Source: CAZBGR01 sp964491535 (GTDB lineage Bacteria; Bacillota_I; Bacilli_A; RF39; UBA660). From it: 12,031 bases of DNA. The stretch's first letter is position 1. Each line of letters begins with the position of its first letter. Below, in pieces: positions 5,703 to 12,031 of the stretch. The translations under genes were made by a program, and so were the position numbers. Below the pieces are notes generated by a model that did no database searches, was not told where the DNA came from, and saw only the letters and a list, made by a program, of their open reading frames with translations. The DNA is taken from positions 1 to 12,031 of the forward strand of contig CAZBGR010000022.1 in assembly GCA_964491535.1 (NCBI GenBank), in the 5' to 3' direction.

Positions 5703-7562
5703 TTATTTAAATTGGTTATTATATAACTTAGCATAAAAGCCATTCTTTTTAAGAAGGTTGGGATGGTTACCACTTTCAATAATTTCACCATCTTTCATAA
5801 CAATAATCAAATCAGCATTTTTAATAGTAGAAAAGCGGTGAGCTATAACAAAAGAGGTTTTCCTATTGGTTAGTTTATCCATCGCTGCTTGAACTATTTT
5901 TTCGGTTCTGGTATCAACAGAACTCGTTGCTTCATCGAGGATTAAAAGAGGAGCTTTTTGAATCATTGCTCTAGCAATTGTAAGAAGTTGTTTTTGACCA
6001 GCTGATAAACTAACCTTATCACTTAAAATAGTATCATAGCCTTTAGGTAAAGTTTGAATAAAATGATGAACCCCAACTGCTTTACAAGCCTTTTTTACTT
6101 CGTTATCAGTAATATTTTGTTTACTATAGATAATATTTTCTTTTATAGTGCCTTCAAATAACCATGTATCTTGTAAAACCATGCAGAATTGATCGTGAAT
6201 ATTTTGTCTGGGTACTTGATTTAAAGGGACATTATCGATAAGGATGGTTCCTTTATTAATTTCATAAAAGCGCATTAATAGATTAACAATAGTAGTTTTA
6301 CCAGTCCCTGTAGGTCCAACAATAGCAACTTTTTGACCGGCTGATATTTTTATTGAAAAGTCTTTAATAATTGGTTTATTTTTTTCATATTCAAAATAAA
6401 CATTTTTAAATTCAACATTACCTTTTACTTTTGTTAATCTTTTAATTTTATTTCTTTCATCAGTTAATTCCTTTTCTTCAAAAAATTCAAAGATACGTTC
6501 ACTAGCGGCAGCTGTTCTTTGGAGAGCTTGAGCAGCTTGAGCTAATTGGGATAACGGTTGAATAAATAAACGAATATAAATCATAAAAGCAATAATAACC
6601 CCAAATGAAATATAACCATTTATGGCTAATAAGGCCCCTACTATACAGATAGACACATATCCTAAATTACCGATAAAATGCATAATAGGCATCATTAAAC
6701 CCGACATAAATTGTGATTTCCAACCACTTTCAAAGAGAGTTTTATTGATAATCTCAAATGCTTCTTTAGCTTGATAACCACCATTATAAGCTTTAACTAC
6801 ATTATGATTTGAATATATTTCTTCAATATGCCCATTAATATCTCCAAGACCTTGTTGTTGAGCAATAAAATGTTTTTGAGATTTTAACATAATCAATCTC
6901 ATTAAAACAAAACCGATAGTGGTAGATATTATAGTTGTTAAAGCCATAAGCCAATTAGTATAAAACATCATAAACAAAGAGCCCATCAATAAAGTAGAGG
7001 CTTTAACTAAAGTATCTAGGCTTTGGTTTAGGGTTTGGCCTACAGTATCTATATCATTAGTAATTCGGCTAATAATATCCCCATAACTTACTTTATCAAA
7101 ATATTTAAGAGGTATTTTGTTAATTTTTTGTGTAACCCCCGTTCTCATTTTTTTAGCTATTTTAGCTGTTAAAGTAGCCATTATAAAATTTTCTAAAAAA
7201 CTAAGTATCGTTGATGAGGTATAAAAAAACACTAATAACCAAGCAATCTTGTTGATAACTTCTAAATTAATAGGTTTAGCTATTAATAATCCATTTACCA
7301 TTATGGGGATCCCTTTTACAATTTCATCCGTTATTTCTTTTAGTTTATCAGGACCAATAAATTGAAAGACGGTCCCTAAAGAAGCTAAAACAAGACTAAT
7401 TATAATTCCAGGAAGATATTCTTTACTGTATTTTATTAAAGTCAACCATGTTTTTTTAAAATCCTTTGCTTTTTCAAAATTATCTAAACCATGTTGACCT
7501 CTCATTCCTATCGTTTTTCCTTTAAAACCTAAAGGGGGTTTGGTTTTGTTTTTTTGAGTCAT
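5703..7562 (-). CDS. ABC exporter subunit with catalytic nucleotide-binding domain
   Basis: A 619-residue half-transporter: an N-terminal cytosolic extension (about 1-48), a six-helix exporter membrane domain (about 50-340) and an ATPase domain (about 380-619). ATPase motifs: Walker A GPTGTGKT 416-423, Q-loop Gln464, signature LSAGQ 519-523, Walker B LLILDE with catalytic Glu544, and switch His575. The signature deviates (Ala521 for Gly), as often in the consensus-Walker partner of heterodimeric exporters. This architecture fits multidrug exporters such as BmrCD, LmrCD and TM287/288; the substrate cannot be read from sequence. It is the second gene of the pair and its ATG overlaps the TGA of the first gene (ATGA, 7562-7559), suggesting coupled translation and 1:1 assembly in the membrane. 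Confidence 0.93.
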   Translation of the reverse strand: MTQKNKTKPPLGFKGKTIGMRGQHGLDNFEKAKDFKKTWLTLIKYSKEYLPGIIISLVLASLGTVFQFIGPDKLKEITDEIVKGIPIMVNGLLIAKPINLEVINKIAWLLVFFYTSSTILSFLENFIMATLTAKIAKKMRTGVTQKINKIPLKYFDKVSYGDIISRITNDIDTVGQTLNQSLDTLVKASTLLMGSLFMMFYTNWLMALTTIISTTIGFVLMRLIMLKSQKHFIAQQQGLGDINGHIEEIYSNHNVVKAYNGGYQAKEAFEIINKTLFESGWKSQFMSGLMMPIMHFIGNLGYVSICIVGALLAINGYISFGVIIAFMIYIRLFIQPLSQLAQAAQALQRTAAASERIFEFFEEKELTDERNKIKRLTKVKGNVEFKNVYFEYEKNKPIIKDFSIKISAGQKVAIVGPTGTGKTTIVNLLMRFYEINKGTILIDNVPLNQVPRQNIHDQFCMVLQDTWLFEGTIKENIIYSKQNITDNEVKKACKAVGVHHFIQTLPKGYDTILSDKVSLSAGQKQLLTIARAMIQKAPLLILDEATSSVDTRTEKIVQAAMDKLTNRKTSFVIAHRFSTIKNADLIIVMKDGEIIESGNHPNLLKKNGFYAKLYNNQFK

Positions 7563-9319
7563 GCCATCAACTCCTCTTCACTTAATTGAGAGATAGCCAT
7601 TTCTTTATATACTTGGCATTTGTTTAATAATTCTTTATGAGTTCCAATTCCTTTTATTTTTCCTTCATCAAGGACAATAATTTTATTAGCTTCCATTACA
7701 GTTCCTATTCTTTGACTTACAATTAAAGTTGTACTATCATTTTCATTCTTTTTCAAATTATTAAGTAATTGACGTTCTGTTTTATAATCAAGGGCAGAGA
7801 ATGAATCATCAAATATATATATTTCAGGTTCTCTACAAATCGCTCTAGCGATGGCTAATCTTTGTTTTTGCCCACCAGAAATATTAGTTCCTCCTTGTGC
7901 AATAGAGGCTTTATATTTTTCTTTCATTTTTTCCACGAAACCTTTTCCTTGAGCGATGCTAATGGCTCTTTTTATATTTTCTTCTTTATATTGGCCACGG
8001 CCATTGCTACCATAAGCAACATTGCTAGTTACGGTTCCTTTAAATAATACAGCCGTTTGGGGAACGTAACTAATTTTATTAAGAAGAACTTCTAATTTAT
8101 AATCCTTAACATTTATCCCATCAACGAGAATTTCACCATCGGTTACATCAAAAAAACGGGGAATTAAATTAACCAGGGTTGATTTACCACTACCCGTCGA
8201 GCCAATAAAGGCGATAGTTTCTCCTTGTTTAATATTAAAACTTATATTTTTAAGAATAGGTTCAGCGGCATCCGGATATTGAAAACTAACTTTTTTAAAA
8301 GTTATTTCTCCACTAAGTCCTTGCTTACCTTTACTTTTAACTCCTTCTAAGATACTTAAATCTTTATCAAGGACTTCATTAACCCGTTTTGCTGATACTT
8401 TCGCTCGTGGTAACATAATAAAAATCATCACCAGCATCATAAAACTCATAATAATTTGCATTGCGTATTGTGAAAAAACAACCATATTAGCAAATACTTC
8501 TAATTTATCACTAACCTCAAGGCCGTTAATCATATAAGCCCCTATCCAATAAATCAAAAGAGATAAACCACTCATAATTAACATCATTAAAGGCATCATT
8601 ATTGATAAGGCTCGATTGGTGAATAAATTAGTATTAGTTAAGTCAAGATTGGCTTTTTCAAATTTAGTTTCTTGATAATCTTCTGCATTATAAGCTCTAA
8701 CAACTCGTATACCGGTTAGATTTTCTCTAGTTAGGCGAGTAATATTATCAGTTAGGATTTGCATTTTTTTAAACTTAGGCATTACAAAAATCATCACTAC
8801 AATCACAATCAGTAACATAATCATAACTGCTCCTCCGGTAGCTAAAGACCATTTGAAACCTTTTCCAGTAATTTTAGTAATTGCCCAAATAGCCATAATT
8901 GGTGATTTAACAACTAATTGTAAGCCCATAGTTATAACCATTTGTAATTGAGTAATATCATTAGTTGAACGAGTAATTAAACTAGCTGTTGAAAAGTATT
9001 TAATTTCTTCCGTTGAAAAGGAGATTACTTTATCAAACAATTTACTTCTAAGTCTTTGTGCAAAAGATGAGGCAATTTTAGATGCTAGATAACCTACAAT
9101 AATTGCGCCTATTAAACTTCCTAAAGCACATAACAACATATACCCACCTAAAGTCCAAATGTCTTTAATAATACTACCGGGAGTTTGAATAAGTTTAGTT
9201 ATTCTTGATATATATTCGGGTAATTTTAAATCAAGCCAAACTTGAATAATGATAAATCCTAGACAAATAAAAGCTTTACCCCATTCCTTTGGCTTTAAAT
9301 ATTTTATAAGTTTAATCAT
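7559..9319 (-). CDS. ABC exporter subunit with degenerate nucleotide-binding domain
   Basis: A 586-residue half-transporter, first gene of the exporter pair. It has six predicted membrane helices between about residues 15 and 305 (rich in Met and Ile) and an ATPase domain from about 335. Walker A is GSTGSGKST 373-381, Q-loop Gln421, signature ISGGQ 480-484. Walker B is IYIFDD: the catalytic Glu is replaced by Asp505, and the switch His is Gln536 (VSQR). These two changes together mark the degenerate site of heterodimeric exporters, as in TM287 and LmrC. Its normal signature would complete the active site with Walker motifs of the downstream subunit. ATG 9319 is preceded by GGAGG (complement of 9324-9328) with a 4-base spacer. 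No regulator gene is adjacent, so control is unknown. Confidence 0.93.
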   Translation of the reverse strand: MIKLIKYLKPKEWGKAFICLGFIIIQVWLDLKLPEYISRITKLIQTPGSIIKDIWTLGGYMLLCALGSLIGAIIVGYLASKIASSFAQRLRSKLFDKVISFSTEEIKYFSTASLITRSTNDITQLQMVITMGLQLVVKSPIMAIWAITKITGKGFKWSLATGGAVMIMLLIVIVVMIFVMPKFKKMQILTDNITRLTRENLTGIRVVRAYNAEDYQETKFEKANLDLTNTNLFTNRALSIMMPLMMLIMSGLSLLIYWIGAYMINGLEVSDKLEVFANMVVFSQYAMQIIMSFMMLVMIFIMLPRAKVSAKRVNEVLDKDLSILEGVKSKGKQGLSGEITFKKVSFQYPDAAEPILKNISFNIKQGETIAFIGSTGSGKSTLVNLIPRFFDVTDGEILVDGINVKDYKLEVLLNKISYVPQTAVLFKGTVTSNVAYGSNGRGQYKEENIKRAISIAQGKGFVEKMKEKYKASIAQGGTNISGGQKQRLAIARAICREPEIYIFDDSFSALDYKTERQLLNNLKKNENDSTTLIVSQRIGTVMEANKIIVLDEGKIKGIGTHKELLNKCQVYKEMAISQLSEEELMA

Positions 9320-9449
9320 TTTTCCTCCATCTTTTGTTTAAATTAATAAGTATCTATTATGTTAAATGATTTTAATAGTTGTTAAAACCAATTAATAGTA
9401 TATGATGTTAAATAAAATAAAGAAATAACTAATCTTCTTTTTATACTTC

Positions 9450-9458
9450 ATTATATCA
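9450..9458 (-). promoter_or_regulatory. Extended -10 promoter for the ABC exporter operon
   Basis: On the minus strand the sequence reads TGATATAAT, a perfect TATAAT with the TG of an extended -10 element. No good -35 is seen 16-19 bases upstream, which extended -10 promoters can tolerate. Transcription would begin near 9443 and give a leader of about 120 bases before the start at 9319. Its use is inferred. Confidence 0.5.
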
Positions 9459-9569
9459 TCTTTTCTTTATTTTAAAGTAATCTTAAACAGATAAAAATTA
9501 GGGGGTGAAAAAACAATATTAAATGATAATGTTAAGGATTTTTAGTACTGAGGTTCTCTCTTTTTTTAC

Positions 9570-9597
9570 TTGACAAAGAAAAATAATAATATATAAT
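9570..9597 (+). promoter_or_regulatory. Full-consensus SigA promoter of lon
   Basis: TTGACA (9570-9575), a 16-base spacer and TATAAT (9592-9597) are both perfect SigA boxes. Transcription would start near 9604, about 40 bases before the start codon. High basal expression is expected unless a repressor acts; none of the usual heat-shock operators is visible. Confidence 0.85.
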
Positions 9598-9645
9598 AGA
9601 GGGTATTAAAAAAGAAATAACTTGCTAAATAAGGAGGTGAGAGTA

Positions 9646-11973
9646 ATGGCTAAATGTCTACCGGTGATTGTCCTTAGAGGAGTTGTTTTACTTCCTTATT
9701 CAGAACTTAGAATGGAAATTAGTAATCGTAAAGATAAAAAGATTTTAAATATAGCTGAAAAAGAATATAATAATGAATTATTAATTGTAAGTACTCTTAA
9801 TCCTTTAGATTCAGTAATAAATTTAAAAGATTTACCTAAAATAGGGGTAATGGCTAAAATGAAATTAAAGATGGAACTTGATAAAAGAACAACTAGAATT
9901 GTAGTAGAAGGAATTGAAAGAGTTAATATTTGTCAATATAATGATGATTATGAAAAAAACATTAATAAAAATATTTTAACAGCTAAAATTGATAGTGTTA
10001 CTAAGTTTGCTATTACACCAAAAGATGAAGAAGCTTTAATTGGAAAAGTATTAAAAGAGCTAGAGAATTATATTACTAGTGTTTCTTATATGAGTAATAG
10101 TATTTTAGCTCAAATTAGTAATCTTGGTAGTATTGCGAAGATAAGTGATTTAATTGCGGCTTATTTACCACTTCCTTTTGAACGTAAATTTGAATATTTA
10201 AAAACTATTAATCCTTATACTAGAGTTTTAATGGTTTTGGAAGATATTAAAAAAGAACAAGAAATTATTGAGTTAGAGAATAAAATTGATATAGAAGTTA
10301 AAAAACAATTAGATCAAACTCAAAAGGAATATATTTTAAGAGAAAAGATAAAAGTTATTAAACAAGAATTAGGGGAAGTGAATATTAAAGATGATGAAAT
10401 AGAAGATTTAAAGATGCAAATTAAGAACCTTAAAGCTCCTGATAAAGTTAAGGATCGTTTGAAAGAAGAATTAAAAAGATTTGAAATGTTATCATCTAAT
10501 TCACCTGAAATTAATATGGTTAGAAATTATATTGATTGGTTGTTAAAGGTGCCATGGGCTATTTATACTAAAGATAATAAGGATTTAAATAAAACAAGAA
10601 AGATTTTAGATCAATCTCATTATGGTTTGGACAAAATAAAGACTAGGATTATTGAATTTTTAGCGGTTAATCAAAGAACTGATAATTTTAAATCGCCAAT
10701 TATTTGTTTGGTTGGGCCTCCAGGAGTTGGTAAAACATCTTTAGCTAGAAGTGTAGCGAATAGTATTGGGCGTAATTTTGTTAAGATTTCAGTAGGCGGA
10801 GTTAATGATGAAGCTGAAATTTTAGGACATCGTAAAGCTTATCTTGGTGCTAGTCCAGGACGAATTATTGCGGGGATGAAAAAAGGGGGAAGCTCTAATC
10901 CGGTTTTTTTAATTGATGAAATTGATAAAATGACTAAAGATTATAAAGGAGATCCGGCTAGTGCTTTACTTGAAGTATTAGATAAAGAACAAAATATTTA
11001 TTTTTATGATAATTATCTTGAAGAAGAATATGATTTATCAAAGGTAATGTTTATTTTAACTGCTAACTATGGATATAATATTCCAGAAGCTTTAAAGGAT
11101 CGTTTAGAAGTAATTGAATTATCTGGTTATACTGAATATGAAAAATTAGATATAGCTAAAAGGCACTTGATTCCTAAACAATTACAAGAGCATGGTATTG
11201 ATAAAAAAATAATTCGTTTTAAAGATGAAGTTATTATTGATATTATTAATTATTATACAAAAGAAGCAGGTGTGCGTGAACTAGAACGTTTAATTGCTAC
11301 TATTTGTCGTAAGGTAGTAACTGATATAGTAACTAATAAAATAAAAGATCAGGCTTATAATATTAAGGTTAAAGAATTAGAAAAATATTTAGGGAAAAGG
11401 AAATACTTTTATACTGAAAACGAATCAATAGATCGAGTTGGGGTAGCGAATGGTTTAGCTTATACTAACTTTGGTGGAGATATTTTACCGATTGAAGTTA
11501 CTTTTTATAAAGGAAAGGGTAATTTAATATTAACTGGTTCTTTAGGGGAAGTGATTAAAGAAAGTGCTAATATCGCCCTTAGTTATATTAAAAGTCATTA
11601 TGAAGAATTTGGAATAGATTATCAATTATTAGAAAATAATGATATTCATGTTCATTTACCTGAAGGGGCAACCCCTAAGGATGGACCAAGTGCGGGGATA
11701 ACTTTAACTACGGCTTTAATAAGTGTGTTAACTAATAAACCGGTTTCTCATCAAGTTGCTATGACGGGAGAATTAACCTTAAGGGGTCAAATATTACCTA
11801 TTGGTGGTTTAAAAGAAAAAGCTATTGGAGCGCATCGTAGTGGGTTAAAAAAGGTTATTATTCCAAAAGAAAATAAAAGGGATTTAGATGAAATTCCTAA
11901 AGAGATAAAGGATGATTTGGAATTTATCTTAGTTAATGAATATAAAGATGTTTATAATGTTATTTATCAATAA
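9646..11973 (+). CDS. lon: ATP-dependent endopeptidase LonA
   Basis: A 775-residue LonA protease, close to the 774 residues of B. subtilis LonA. Lon forms a cytoplasmic hexamer that unfolds and degrades damaged and regulatory proteins. The N-terminal substrate-binding domain (about 1-200) begins PVIVLRGVVLLPYSE, and a long coiled coil follows (about 205-290). The AAA+ module has Walker A GPPGVGKT at 357-364 and Walker B VFLIDE with Asp424-Glu425. The protease domain (about 585-775) carries the Ser-Lys dyad: Ser682 in PKDGPSAG and Lys725 in GGLKEKAIGAHR. ATG 9646 is chosen over an in-frame TTG at 9622 because AAGGAGGTGA (9631-9640) is ideally spaced for it. All key residues are present. In many Firmicutes lon follows tig and clpX; here the inverted exporter pair lies between. 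Confidence 0.97.
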   Translation: MAKCLPVIVLRGVVLLPYSELRMEISNRKDKKILNIAEKEYNNELLIVSTLNPLDSVINLKDLPKIGVMAKMKLKMELDKRTTRIVVEGIERVNICQYNDDYEKNINKNILTAKIDSVTKFAITPKDEEALIGKVLKELENYITSVSYMSNSILAQISNLGSIAKISDLIAAYLPLPFERKFEYLKTINPYTRVLMVLEDIKKEQEIIELENKIDIEVKKQLDQTQKEYILREKIKVIKQELGEVNIKDDEIEDLKMQIKNLKAPDKVKDRLKEELKRFEMLSSNSPEINMVRNYIDWLLKVPWAIYTKDNKDLNKTRKILDQSHYGLDKIKTRIIEFLAVNQRTDNFKSPIICLVGPPGVGKTSLARSVANSIGRNFVKISVGGVNDEAEILGHRKAYLGASPGRIIAGMKKGGSSNPVFLIDEIDKMTKDYKGDPASALLEVLDKEQNIYFYDNYLEEEYDLSKVMFILTANYGYNIPEALKDRLEVIELSGYTEYEKLDIAKRHLIPKQLQEHGIDKKIIRFKDEVIIDIINYYTKEAGVRELERLIATICRKVVTDIVTNKIKDQAYNIKVKELEKYLGKRKYFYTENESIDRVGVANGLAYTNFGGDILPIEVTFYKGKGNLILTGSLGEVIKESANIALSYIKSHYEEFGIDYQLLENNDIHVHLPEGATPKDGPSAGITLTTALISVLTNKPVSHQVAMTGELTLRGQILPIGGLKEKAIGAHRSGLKKVIIPKENKRDLDEIPKEIKDDLEFILVNEYKDVYNVIYQ

Positions 11974-11984
11974 TTCATGTCAAT

Positions 11985-12012
11985 AACTTAGGAAAATGTC
12001 CTAAAAAAAGTT
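11985..12012 (+). repeat. Small hairpin downstream of lon
   Basis: TTAGGA (11988-11993) and TCCTAA (11999-12004) form a 6-bp stem with a 5-base loop. AAC (11985-11987) and GTT (12010-12012) can extend it across an A-rich bulge. A-residues and not T-residues follow on the plus strand, so it does not look like an intrinsic terminator. It may belong to the leader of a gene beyond the window; its function is not known. Confidence 0.4.
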
Positions 12013-12031
12013 GATTATAAGCGGGAAAATT

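Larger units (their letters stand above)
9320..9645. other. Divergent intergenic region between the exporter and lon
   Basis: About 325 very AT-rich bases separate the exporter start from the lon start. The region holds the exporter promoter (minus strand), the lon promoter and the lon ribosome site. Between the promoters is an isolated AGGGGGTGA (9500-9508) with no well-spaced start codon; a 16-codon frame MIMLRIFSTEVLSFFT follows from ATG 9523 to TGA 9573. I see no tRNA, riboswitch, CIRCE element or CtsR site, and no strong palindromic operator. Confidence 0.6.

Noticed and set aside
7862..8047. Plus-strand open frame of 61 codons inside the first exporter gene
   Set aside because: It is the antisense of the ATPase domain, Phe/Ser-rich as expected from reversed coding, with no supporting start signals.
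9540..9553. TTAGTACTG-like sequence resembling half of a CIRCE element before lon
   Set aside because: It differs from TTAGCACTC at two positions and the matching GAGTGCTAA half is absent 9 bases downstream.
9551..9573. Possible terminator or attenuator with a T7 run upstream of lon
   Set aside because: The bases before the T-run form only a 3-bp stem, so it is not a credible intrinsic terminator.
9622..9645. Longer lon start at TTG 9622
   Set aside because: The strong ribosome site AAGGAGGTGA lies inside this stretch and fits ATG 9646, whose protein begins at the usual Lon N-terminus.
1..12031. Search for CRISPR arrays, tRNA or rRNA genes, insertion sequences, phage genes and toxin-antitoxin pairs
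   Set aside because: No spaced direct repeats, cloverleaf sequences, transposase motifs or unexplained gene pairs were seen; the window is filled by conserved housekeeping genes and one exporter operon.

Overview
The window is AT-rich (roughly 30% G+C by eye) and carries a conserved housekeeping block of the Bacilli. Order and protein families match the Bacillus subtilis yrzL-yrrK-yrzB / yrrM-yrrN-yrrO / greA neighbourhood, followed by trigger factor and Lon protease. Shine-Dalgarno sites are of Firmicute type, promoters are SigA-like, every tryptophan is TGG and TGA is used as a stop. This suggests a low-GC member of the Bacilli/Mycoplasmatota side of the Firmicutes that uses the standard code (for example an Acholeplasma-, Izemoplasma-, RF39- or Erysipelotrichia-like lineage), not Mycoplasma or Spiroplasma. 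The species cannot be named from the sequence.

Layout: (1) 1-1132 is a compact operon of ireB, ruvX and a DUF1292 (yrzB) gene. The first two and the last two overlap, and an AT-rich intrinsic terminator closes it. (2) 1158-3874 is a tRNA wobble-uridine modification operon: trmR (5-hydroxyuridine methyltransferase) and two U32-family tRNA hydroxylation proteins, trhP1 and trhP2. (3) 3852-5692 is greA and tig under a promoter lying inside the end of trhP2, ended by a strong bidirectional terminator. (4) 5703-9319, on the minus strand, is a two-gene heterodimeric ABC exporter with one catalytic and one degenerate ATP site. (5) 9320-9645 is a divergent intergenic region with an extended -10 promoter for the exporter and a full-consensus SigA promoter for lon. 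(6) 9646-11973 is the ATP-dependent protease LonA. (7) A short tail holds a small hairpin, and any following gene lies outside the window.

Functional logic: the plus-strand genes cover the information and protein-quality pathway: rRNA maturation (RuvX/YqgF), tRNA decoding (TrmR, TrhP1, TrhP2), transcript elongation (GreA), nascent-chain folding (trigger factor) and proteolysis (Lon). IreB is a phosphorylated regulator linked to PASTA kinases. The exporter is the one accessory element. It sits inverted where many Firmicutes have tig-clpX-lon, and mltG and udk, which interrupt the Bacillus version of the cluster, are absent here.

I see no phage, IS, CRISPR, toxin-antitoxin or defence genes and no clear undescribed system. 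The least-explained signals are several strong inverted repeats inside the coding sequences of tig and trhP1, and the odd translation start of trmR.
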